A stretch of DNA of 64,000 nucleotides from assembly GCA_963696505.1 (NCBI GenBank), contig CAVOKN010000023.1, positions 1 to 64,000 of the forward strand, written 5' to 3'. The notes under the pieces were generated by a model. It ran no database searches, was not told where the DNA came from, and saw nothing but the letters and a program-made list of their open reading frames with translations. The position numbers and the translations under genes are program-made. This stretch comes from CAVOKN01 sp963696505 (GTDB taxonomy: Bacteria; Pseudomonadota; Gammaproteobacteria; Burkholderiales; Rhodocyclaceae). This document shows, piece by piece, positions 55,402-64,000 of this stretch; position 1 is the stretch's first letter; the number at the start of each line of letters is the position of its first letter.

Positions 55402-56415
55402 ATGATCGCCCGCCTGCTGGTTCTGCTCTGTGCAAGCCTGGTGTTCCTCGCGGCGCATCCGGCCCGGGCGGCCGATGCCGCGAACCAGGGTTTCGACATT
55501 CCGCCCTGGTTCGCCGAAACCTTTCTCGATTTCCGCGACGACCTGCGCGATGCAGGCAAGGCCGGCAAGCGGCTGATGGTGTATTTCGGCCAGGACGGTT
55601 GCCCCTATTGCAGGGAGCTGATCCAGACCAACTTCAGCCAGAAGGGCATCGTCAACAAGACGCAGAAACACTTCACCGCCCTGGCCCTCAACATCTGGGG
55701 CGACCGCGAGGTGACCTGGATAGACGGTCGCAGCATGAGTGAGAAGGACTTCGCGAAGCTGCTCAAGGTGCAGTTCACGCCCACCGTGCTGTTCCTCGAC
55801 GAGAAAGGCGGGATCGCGGCGCGGCTCAACGGCTACTACCCGCCGCAGCGCTTCGAGGCGGTGCTCGACTACGTGGCGGGGCGCATGCAGACGAAGCAGC
55901 CGCTGGCCGATTACCTCGCCAGCGCTCCCAAGGAGGCGGCGAGCCCCACGCTGCACCAACAGCCGTTTTTCATGAAGCCGCCCTATGACCTGCGCCGCAG
56001 GCCGGGCGGCAAGCCGCTCGCCGTGGTGTTCGAGACGCGCCACTGCGCCGGCTGCGACGAGATGCACCGCGAGGGCTTCCGCCGCAAGGAGGTCCAGGCG
56101 CTGCTGCCCAGGTTCGACGTCGCGCGCTTCGCTCTCTCGGACCGCAGCGAGATCACGACGCCCGTAGGCCGCAAGACCAATGCCGAGGTCTGGGCGCGGG
56201 AACTGAAGATCGCCTACACGCCGTCCATCGTCTTCTTCGACACCGCGGGCAAGGAGGCCTTCCGCATCGAAGCCTACCTGCGGCCTTTCCATCTGTCATC
56301 GTCGTTCGAGTACGTGGCGAGCGGCGCCTGGCGCGGCGAACCCGAGTTCCAGCGCTACCTTCAGGCGAAGGCGGACAAGATGCGCGCCCGCGGTGAGAAG
56401 GTCGAGCTGTGGTGA
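55402..56415 (+). CDS. Secreted double-thioredoxin-fold protein
   Basis: 337 residues with a Sec signal peptide (cleavage after ARA near residue 23). The first thioredoxin-like domain has GQDGCPYCREL near residue 68, followed by a cis-Pro segment VQFTPTVLFLD. The second has TRHCAGCDEM near residue 214 and IAYTPSIVFFD. Both carry CXXC and cis-Pro, so both may be redox-active in the periplasm. It resembles SoxW/DUF255-type thioredoxins. AGGGAG lies before ATG 55402. Confidence 0.85.
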   Translation: MIARLLVLLCASLVFLAAHPARAADAANQGFDIPPWFAETFLDFRDDLRDAGKAGKRLMVYFGQDGCPYCRELIQTNFSQKGIVNKTQKHFTALALNIWGDREVTWIDGRSMSEKDFAKLLKVQFTPTVLFLDEKGGIAARLNGYYPPQRFEAVLDYVAGRMQTKQPLADYLASAPKEAASPTLHQQPFFMKPPYDLRRRPGGKPLAVVFETRHCAGCDEMHREGFRRKEVQALLPRFDVARFALSDRSEITTPVGRKTNAEVWARELKIAYTPSIVFFDTAGKEAFRIEAYLRPFHLSSSFEYVASGAWRGEPEFQRYLQAKADKMRARGEKVELW

Positions 56416-56515
56416 GGTCCACGACCGCGGTCGCGGCGCGCTAAACTCTGCGGCCCGCAACGACCGCGTCCCCCATAGTCCCTCGTGATTAGCAGGAATC
56501 CTCAGCCCTCGATCC

Positions 56516-56569
56516 GTAGGGCGGGCCATGCCCGCCGGTTCAGCGACCGGTGCGCATGGCGCACCCTAC
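56516..56569. repeat. GTAGGGTGCGCC palindromic intergenic repeat, copy 3
   Basis: GTAGGGCGGGCCATGCCC ... GCGCATGGCGCACCCTAC. It lies directly upstream of structured-leader copy B. Confidence 0.75.
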
Positions 56570-56595
56570 CGAAGAGTTGCAGGAACGGTGGGTTT

Positions 56596-56700
56596 GCGGG
56601 ATCTACAAGGGGAATCTCCCCTGGCTCGTACATTGCAGGGTTTCCGGCCGGGCCGAAGCCGGACACCTGTTTGATTCCCGCTCGGCCGGCTTAGGACAAG
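56596..56700 (+). ncRNA. Candidate structured leader, copy B (upstream of maeB)
   Basis: Aligns with 22132-22235. Hairpin 1 is AGGGG (56608-56612) with CCCCT (56618-56622). Hairpin 2 is CGGCCGGG (56645-56652) with CTCGGCCG (56681-56688), where one pair is G-U instead of the A-U of copy A. The motif ends 2 bases before the maeB start, so a fold here could affect ribosome access. Confidence 0.45.
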
Positions 56701-56702
56701 GA

Positions 56703-58979
<2,277 letters not shown>

Positions 58980-59017
58980 ACGGGCGCTGCGCCGGCACTG
59001 ACTTTGGAGGAATCGAA

Positions 59018-59992
59018 ATGCCCCATGCCATACGCTTCGAAAAGACCGGCGGCCCGGAAGTCCTGCAATGGACAGAAGTCAGCGTCGGCGAACCGGGTGC
59101 CAACGAGGCGCGCATCCGTCAGCACGCCTGCGGCCTGAATTTCATCGACATCTATCACCGCACCGGCCTCTATCCGGTGCCGCTGCCCTCGGGCATCGGC
59201 CTCGAAGGGGCGGGCGTGGTCGAAGCGGTGGGCAGCGCGGTCAGCCACCTCAAGCCGGGGAACCGCGTTGCCTACGCCGGCGGGCCGCTGGGCGGCTACG
59301 CCGAGGTGCGGCTGATTCCCGCCGACCGGCTGGTGAAGCTGCCCGATGGCATCGACTTCAAGACCGGGGCCGCGATGATGCTTCAGGGCCTCACCGCCGC
59401 CTACCTGCTGCGCCGCACCTACCGCGTGCAGGCGGGCGACCCGGTGCTGATCCATGCCGCCGCCGGCGGTGTGGGCACCATCGCCTGCCAGTGGGCCAAG
59501 GCCCTGGGCGCGACGGTGATCGGCACGGTTTCGTCGGACGCCAAGGCCGAACTCGCACGCGCCCACGGCTGCGACCACGTCGTCATTTACACGCGGGAGA
59601 ACTTCACCCAGCGGGTGCGCGAGATCACCGGCGGCGCCGGCGTGGCGGTGGTCTATGACGGCGTCGGCAAGGACACCTTCATGGGTTCCCTGGATTGCCT
59701 GCGCCCGCTGGGGATGATGGCGTCCTTCGGCAACGCCTCCGGCGCGGTGCCGCCCGTGGATCTGCTGCTGCTGTCGCAGAAGGGCTCGCTGTTCCTCACC
59801 CGTCCGACGCTGATGCACTACACGGCCAAGCGCGCCGACCTGGAGGCGCTGGCGGGCGAACTGTTCGAGGTGGTCGCCGCCGGCAAGGTGCGCGTCGAGG
59901 TGAATCAGACCTGCGCCCTGAGGGACGCCGCCCAGGCCCAGGTGGATCTGGAGGCGCGCCGCACCACCGGATCGACCGTATTGTTAACCTGA
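59018..59992 (+). CDS. Zinc-independent quinone oxidoreductase (NADPH)
   Basis: 324 residues of the medium-chain dehydrogenase family without zinc ligands, as in zeta-crystallin/QorA. Motifs: MPHAIRFEKTGGPEVLQW, NFIDIYHRTGLYP, the NADPH-binding HAAAGGVGTIACQWAKALG, and YDGVGKDTF. GGAGG lies before the ATG. It starts 38 bp after maeB and may share its transcript. Confidence 0.93.
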   Translation: MPHAIRFEKTGGPEVLQWTEVSVGEPGANEARIRQHACGLNFIDIYHRTGLYPVPLPSGIGLEGAGVVEAVGSAVSHLKPGNRVAYAGGPLGGYAEVRLIPADRLVKLPDGIDFKTGAAMMLQGLTAAYLLRRTYRVQAGDPVLIHAAAGGVGTIACQWAKALGATVIGTVSSDAKAELARAHGCDHVVIYTRENFTQRVREITGGAGVAVVYDGVGKDTFMGSLDCLRPLGMMASFGNASGAVPPVDLLLLSQKGSLFLTRPTLMHYTAKRADLEALAGELFEVVAAGKVRVEVNQTCALRDAAQAQVDLEARRTTGSTVLLT

Positions 59993-60047
59993 ACCCGCTG
60001 AAGCGCGTTTAGCATAGCGCCCCACGAACAACCGCGAATCCCTCTCG

Positions 60048-60410
60048 ATGCTCCGGACACTCCTTGCTACCAGCCTTCTCGCCCTCGCCGCGGCCCTTCC
60101 CGCCGCGGCGCAGGAGCGCGGCTACACCTACACCCCCACCCAGGCAGCCTACCTCAAGGCGGAGATCCGCAAGGCGCAGGAGCGCTTCGTCAACAAGGCG
60201 GCGGCGGTCTCCGGCGTGCCCCAGGCGCGCATCCGCGACTGGATGCCCACCGACGGGCGCGACGTGCCGCCGAAAGTCAGCATCCTGCCGGCGCTGGCAC
60301 GGGAGCGCGGCAAGCCGTTCACCGAGGAGGAGCGCGCCACCATTCTCGCCGCCGATCAGGAACGCTTCCAGGCGATCGAGCAGGCCAAGCAGACCGCGCA
60401 GCAAAAGTAG
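60048..60410 (+). CDS. Small secreted protein, unknown function
   Basis: 120 residues with a signal peptide (MLRTLLATSLLALAAALPAAA, cleavage near residue 21). The mature part is hydrophilic and mostly helical, with YTYTPTQAAYLKAEIRKAQERFVNKAAAVSG and a Gln/Lys-rich end. No recognised domain. It lies 55 bp after the oxidoreductase gene. Codon use is like the neighbours. Confidence 0.7.
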   Translation: MLRTLLATSLLALAAALPAAAQERGYTYTPTQAAYLKAEIRKAQERFVNKAAAVSGVPQARIRDWMPTDGRDVPPKVSILPALARERGKPFTEEERATILAADQERFQAIEQAKQTAQQK

Positions 60411-60456
60411 GGTGCGCCATGCGCACCGTTCGCGTCGCTGGATCGGCGCACCCTAC
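60407..60456. repeat. GTAGGGTGCGCC palindromic intergenic repeat, copy 4
   Basis: GTAGGGTGCGCCATGCGCACC ... GATCGGCGCACCCTAC. It begins at the last codon of the small secreted protein and reaches the end of the MaoC-type gene, so it lies between convergent genes like copies 1 and 2. Confidence 0.85.
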
Positions 60457-60971
60457 GGCGTTGCGTTTTCCCCGGCGTGCGGTCGCAGCCGTTTCACCAG
60501 GGGCTGGTGGCCGCGCTTGTAGATCATCATGGTGCGGATGAAGGTGATCACCACCACGCCGTCCTGGTTGTAGCCGGTGGTCTTGACGCTGACGATCCCC
60601 ACGTCGTGGCGCGACTTGGACTCGCGCTTCTCCAGCACTTCCGACTGCGAATAGAGCGTTTCGCCGTCGAATACCGGCGCCGGCAGACGCACCTCGTCCC
60701 AGCCGAGGTTGGCGAACACGTTCTGCGACACGTCGGTCACGCTCTGGCCGGTGATCAGCGCCAGGGTGAAGGTGGAATCCACCAGCGGCCGGCCCCACTC
60801 GGTCTGGGACGCGTAGTGGCGGTCAACGTGGATCGGCGAGGTATTCTGCGTCAGCAGGGTGAACCAGGAATTGTCCACTTCGAGCACGGTGCGCCCGAGA
60901 GGATGCTGATAAACGTCGCCTACCTTGAAATCTTCGTAAAAACGGCCTTGCCAGCCAAGCTTGCCAGACAT
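60453..60971 (-). CDS. MaoC-family dehydratase
   Basis: 172 residues with the hot-dog fold of MaoC-type hydratases: GRFYEDFKVGDVYQHPLGRTV, NTSPIHVDRHYA with the catalytic Asp/His region, and ALITGQSV. These act on 2-enoyl-CoA or similar thioesters. The closest outline is that of mesaconyl-CoA/methylmalyl-CoA type proteins, but the substrate cannot be told. ATG 60971 has GGGAGGGAGAA directly upstream. Confidence 0.88.
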   Translation of the reverse strand: MSGKLGWQGRFYEDFKVGDVYQHPLGRTVLEVDNSWFTLLTQNTSPIHVDRHYASQTEWGRPLVDSTFTLALITGQSVTDVSQNVFANLGWDEVRLPAPVFDGETLYSQSEVLEKRESKSRHDVGIVSVKTTGYNQDGVVVITFIRTMMIYKRGHQPLVKRLRPHAGENATP

Positions 60972-61063
60972 TTCTCCCTCCCTCGTCGTGTCGTGCTGGA
61001 GGCGATTGTGCCGCAATTCTGCGCCCCGCAGCGGGTGAGCTGACCCTGTGCTAGATTCGGGCG

Positions 61064-61708
61064 ATGCGTTCCATCCTCATCGCCAACCCCAAGGGCGGCT
61101 GCGGCAAGACGACGCTGGCCACCAATCTCGCCGGCTACCTGGCGCAGGCCGGGCGTCAGGTGATGCTGGGCGACATCGACCGCCTGCAGTCGGCCCGCCA
61201 GTGGTTGCGGCTGCGCGGGGCCGAACTGCCGCCGATCCGCTCCTGGGACATCGAGCCCGGCGAGCCGCAGCGTCCGGCCCGCCCGCCCAAGGGCACCACC
61301 CACGTCGTGCTCGATTCCCCTGCCGGGCTGCATGGCAAGAAACTCGCCGCGCTGCTGAAGCTGGTGAGCCAGGTACTGGTGCCGCTGCAGCCTTCGCTCT
61401 TCGACATGCTGGCGACCGGCGGCTTTCTCGATGCCCTGGCCGAGGAAAAGGCGGTGCGCAACCGCAGCATCACCGTTGCAATCGTCGGCATGCGGGTCGA
61501 TGCCCGCACCCGCTCCGCCCAGGAACTGGAGCGCTTCCTCGCGCGCTACGACCTGCCGGTGCTGAGCTTTCTGCGCGACACCCAGCTCTACGTCCAGGCC
61601 GCTGCCCACGGCCTGACGCTGTTCGACCTCGCGCCTTCGCGCGTGGAACGCGATCTCGAGCAGTGGCGACCGATCGTTGACTGGGTGGATAGCGCCGCCG
61701 GGTCGTAG
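61064..61708 (+). CDS. ParA-like P-loop ATPase without ParB
   Basis: 214 residues with the deviant Walker A KGGCGKTTLATN (residues about 10-21), the DSPAG switch and a C-terminal half with few insertions. It resembles small orphan ParA/MinD-type ATPases rather than chromosome ParA; no parB, parS-like site or partner gene is adjacent. Such orphans often position protein clusters. The role is unknown. Confidence 0.85.
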   Translation: MRSILIANPKGGCGKTTLATNLAGYLAQAGRQVMLGDIDRLQSARQWLRLRGAELPPIRSWDIEPGEPQRPARPPKGTTHVVLDSPAGLHGKKLAALLKLVSQVLVPLQPSLFDMLATGGFLDALAEEKAVRNRSITVAIVGMRVDARTRSAQELERFLARYDLPVLSFLRDTQLYVQAAAHGLTLFDLAPSRVERDLEQWRPIVDWVDSAAGS

Positions 61709-61732
61709 GCGCGGCGCCTGGCCGAACGTGGC

Positions 61733-61939
61733 TCAGCGCCGCTCGGCTTCCTCGATCGCCCTGCGCTGGGCGTCCGCCTGCTCCTGCACGGTCGACTCGA
61801 CGCCCCGCGCCTTGTCGATCGCCTGAAGCTGGCTGTCGAACACGCCGCGCTGGGCGGGCGCAGCGGGTGCCGGGCGCTCGCCGCAGCCGGCCGCCAGACA
61901 GGCGGCGAGTGCGAGGATCGGGATGCAGCGGATTGTCAT
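61733..61939 (-). CDS. Small lipoprotein
   Basis: 68 residues with a lipoprotein signal (IPILALAACLAAGCG, lipidation at Cys near residue 19). The mature part of about 50 residues is charged and helical. It is on the opposite strand to both neighbours. No known family recognised. Confidence 0.65.
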   Translation of the reverse strand: MTIRCIPILALAACLAAGCGERPAPAAPAQRGVFDSQLQAIDKARGVESTVQEQADAQRRAIEEAERR

Positions 61940-62062
61940 GGCGGATCGCCTTGCGGATCGGGTCGCCCGAATCTACGCCGCGGATCGCGGGCGGTCAAAC
62001 GCGCCGCCGGGTGCCTGTGGCGTAGAATCGCCTTCCCCAACAGACCAGAGAGGAAATGCCCA

Positions 62063-62704
62063 ATGAGCGATATCAAGGAATACCTCGGTTCGGGCGTCGT
62101 GGTGAGCTTCGACAGCCGGCGCTGCATCCATGCGGCGGAATGCGTCGGCGGCCTGCCGCAGGTGTTCAATCCCGATGCCACGCCCTGGATCCAGCCGGAC
62201 AAGGCCGCGGCGGATCGCATCATCGAGGTCGTCGCGCGCTGTCCCACCGGCGCGCTGTCCGTGCGCCGCGACGACGGCGCCGAGTGTCTGCCGGTGCCGG
62301 GCGCGAACGAGGCCCACATCGGCGCCGAAGGGCCGATCTACATCACCGGCGACATTGAGGTGTGCGACGCCGCCGGCAAGCTGCTGACCAAGGAAACCCG
62401 GGTTGCCCTGTGCCGCTGCGGCGCCAGCCGGAACAAGCCCTTCTGCGACAACAGCCATCGCGGTGCCGGCTTCAGCGACGAGGGTGCCTGCGGCCAGACC
62501 GACAGCGCAAGCATCGCTGCCGGCACGGTGCGTCTCACGGTCTTTCCCGGCGGCCCGGTCCAGGTCGACGGCCCGCTGACGGTGAAGGACGCCTTCGGCG
62601 AAGTCGCCGTGACCACCATGCAGTGCTGGCTGTGCCGCTGCGGCGCGAGCAAGAACAAGCCCTTCTGCGACGGCAGCCACAAAGAGGCGGGTTTCAGCGG
62701 CTGA
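62063..62704 (+). CDS. Fe-S protein with one mono-cluster domain and two CDGSH domains
   Basis: 213 residues. Residues 1-75 match the divergent 4Fe-4S mono-cluster domain (Cys21, Cys27, Cys60 followed by Pro). Two CDGSH-type zinc-finger-like domains follow, CRCGASRNKPFCDNSH near 114 and CRCGASKNKPFCDGSH near 190; these bind 2Fe-2S clusters by three Cys and one His. In the first the canonical Gly is Asn. Probably electron transfer or Fe-S handling. GAGAGGAAA lies upstream. Confidence 0.9.
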   Translation: MSDIKEYLGSGVVVSFDSRRCIHAAECVGGLPQVFNPDATPWIQPDKAAADRIIEVVARCPTGALSVRRDDGAECLPVPGANEAHIGAEGPIYITGDIEVCDAAGKLLTKETRVALCRCGASRNKPFCDNSHRGAGFSDEGACGQTDSASIAAGTVRLTVFPGGPVQVDGPLTVKDAFGEVAVTTMQCWLCRCGASKNKPFCDGSHKEAGFSG

Positions 62705-62898
62705 GAAAAGACCCACGGCCGCCGACGGCGCGATTTCGTAGGCTTACGTTAGAGGGCTCGAAGGTGAGCGCCAACGGGCATCTCTTTGGTGCAAAGGTGG
62801 CCGGTCACCTATTGCGCGTGTCACCGATCTGGTTGCCCCCCCGGCCTTCCTGGGTGCGCTGAATCCGCCCGACTGCTTACCTGGGCCACCCGACCAAT

Positions 62899-62966
62899 AT
62901 TGCTTATGTTTGACATGAGTTAGCTTACTAACTAGACTAATGCCGTTTGGAAAATAGTAAGCAATA
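62899..62966 (+). promoter_or_regulatory. Promoter and operators of the hipBA-like locus
   Basis: TTGACA (62910-62915), 17-bp spacer, TAGACT (62933-62938). AGTTAG CTTA CTAACT (62918-62933) is a perfect inverted repeat inside the spacer. ATTGCTTA (62899-62906) and TAAGCAAT (62959-62966) form a wider one. The region is AT-rich against its surroundings, and these are natural binding sites for the XRE protein downstream. Confidence 0.7.
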
Positions 62967-63292
62967 TGCGCCGCGAGGAAGAAAAATTTGTTTCGGGCGA
63001 GGCCAAGGCTGCGGCCAAGCGGCTCGCCCCGGTCATCCGGACAACCCGGCTCGCCCGCAACATGACTCAGGAGGCGGCGGCGCAACGCGCCCGGATGTCC
63101 TCCTACACATGGATGAAGATCGAGCGCGGCGACGTTTCCGTGAGCATGGGCGCTTGGCTTTCCGCGCTGGAATGCCTGGGGCTGCTGGATGCGCTCGTCC
63201 TTTCTCCCGAGCTGTCGGTCCAGCCGCGGGCTGAGACCGTCCGCCTGCGCGCGCGTCCCAGTGCCGCCAAGCGCGACGCCTTCGACTTCTGA
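62966..63292 (+). CDS. HipB-like XRE regulator (antitoxin)
   Basis: 108 residues with a helix-turn-helix at about 26-80 (IRTTRLARNMTQEAAAQRARMSSYTWMKIERG). It lies 5 bp before a hipA-like gene and behind palindromic operator sites, so it should be the HipB-type repressor and antitoxin. The extended N- and C-termini are unlike E. coli HipB. Confidence 0.82.
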   Translation: MRREEEKFVSGEAKAAAKRLAPVIRTTRLARNMTQEAAAQRARMSSYTWMKIERGDVSVSMGAWLSALECLGLLDALVLSPELSVQPRAETVRLRARPSAAKRDAFDF

Positions 63293-63297
63293 TCGCC

Positions 63298-64000
63298 ATG
63301 AGTTGGGAAGGCTACGTCTTCGCCTATCTGCCGGGCGAGGTCGAGGCCGTGCCGGCGGGCAGGCTCGTCCTCGATGAGGCGGGGCCGGATTCCACCGCCA
63401 GCCGATTCGGCTATGGGCGTCGTTATCTGGCTCGGCCGAATGCCGTACCGGTGGACCCGCTCAGCCTGCCGCTTTCCTGTCTGCCGGGTGACGAGGCGAC
63501 CTACGAACCGGTCCATCCGCCGCTCTTTGGCGCGGTGCGCGACGCCGCCCCGGATTTCTGGGGGCGGCGCGTGATCGAGGCGCGACTCCGGGTGCCGCCC
63601 GACTCGGTGCCCGAGTCCGTCTATCTGCTCCAGGCCGGACCCCATCGATTCGGCGCGCTCGATTTTCGACCGGGCATCGACAACGAGGAAGCGCCGGGCC
63701 TCTTGCCACCCATCACCCAACTGGAATATCTGCTGGAGGCGGCCGACCGCGTCCAGCAGGGCATCCCTGTCCCTGCGCAGCTCGAACCCATCTTTACGGG
63801 GGGTACGATGGGCGGGGCGCGTCCAAAGGCATTGGTCATCCACCGAGGGGAGCAGTACCTGGCCAAATTTCCAGCCCGGAACGACGGCTTCGACGTGCCG
63901 GTCGTGGAGAGGGCCTGCTTGGAACTCGCACGCCGCGCGGGGTTGGACGTGCCGCCAAATGACATCGTGCAGCTGGCAGACGGCCGCGCGGTGATGCTCA
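63298..64000 (+). CDS. HipA-like kinase toxin, 3' end outside the window
   Basis: 234 codons are visible from ATG 63298 and the frame is still open. The N-terminal subdomain (YVFAYLPGEVEAVPAGRL, LPGDEATYEPVHPPLFGAVRDAAPDFWGRR) and the start of the kinase core (FTGGTMGGARPKALV, then YLAKFPARND with the likely ATP-binding Lys) match HipA proteins. HipA phosphorylates glutamyl-tRNA synthetase in E. coli; related types hit other targets. The catalytic Asp motif lies beyond the window. Confidence 0.88.
   Translation, partial: MSWEGYVFAYLPGEVEAVPAGRLVLDEAGPDSTASRFGYGRRYLARPNAVPVDPLSLPLSCLPGDEATYEPVHPPLFGAVRDAAPDFWGRRVIEARLRVPPDSVPESVYLLQAGPHRFGALDFRPGIDNEEAPGLLPPITQLEYLLEAADRVQQGIPVPAQLEPIFTGGTMGGARPKALVIHRGEQYLAKFPARNDGFDVPVVERACLELARRAGLDVPPNDIVQLADGRAVML

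Overview
The window is a high-GC, gene-dense stretch of a betaproteobacterial chromosome. It is most like the Rhodocyclaceae group (Azoarcus/Thauera and relatives), judged from gene order and protein similarity by eye. The lineage clues are an uninterrupted division and cell wall (dcw) cluster running from mraZ to ftsZ and lpxC, rplU-rpmA close to obgE-proB, pilS/pilR beside ampD and a PP0621-type gene, and several 16-strand porins of the neisserial/betaproteobacterial type.

Layout. 1-1170: the end of a PAS-GAF sensor protein. 1213-1593: RNase P RNA. 1750-20414: the dcw cluster (mraZ, rsmH, ftsL, ftsI, murE, murF, mraY, murD, ftsW, murG, murC, murB, ddl, ftsQ, ftsA, ftsZ) and lpxC. Most neighbours there overlap by a few bases, which suggests translational coupling, and a three-box MraZ operator sits in front. 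20429-25042: a small membrane protein, a DUF721 protein, an M23 peptidase and secA. 25220-28609: argJ, apaG, rpe and gph. 28665-36131: the tryptophan genes trpE, trpG, trpD and trpC, broken up by later insertions. Between trpE and trpG lies a small island with an integrase remnant, a RelE/XRE toxin-antitoxin pair and a complete IS4-family element. Between trpD and trpC lie a DUF302 gene and a DUF559 endonuclease gene bracketed by 40-bp inverted repeats.

36383-40904 holds three porin genes, two of them a tandem duplication. 41201-44477 (minus strand) is proB, obgE, hicA, hicB, rpmA and rplU. 44611-46378 is an IS605-type element whose tnpA and tnpB each carry one amber stop. 46470-47264 is a histone H1-like Lys/Ala-rich gene, followed by about 900 bp without a gene. 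48188-53522 (minus strand) holds ampD, pilR, pilS, a PP0621-type gene, tRNA-Pro and ispB. From 53756 to the end: tRNA-Ala, a Fic protein, a two-domain thioredoxin-fold protein, maeB, a quinone oxidoreductase, a MaoC-type dehydratase, an orphan ParA-like ATPase, a CDGSH/mono-cluster Fe-S protein, and the start of a hipB-hipA locus cut by the window end.

Two themes stand out. First, single-base indels, often in homopolymers, hit ftsZ, all three porins, pilR and ampD. The draft sequence therefore probably contains consensus errors, and gene loss should not be inferred from these frameshifts without reads. Second, a roughly 100-bp intergenic sequence that could fold into conserved stems occurs twice, upstream of secA and of maeB, with base changes that keep the stems. 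It is the best candidate here for something undescribed. All calls come from reading the sequence; no database search was run.
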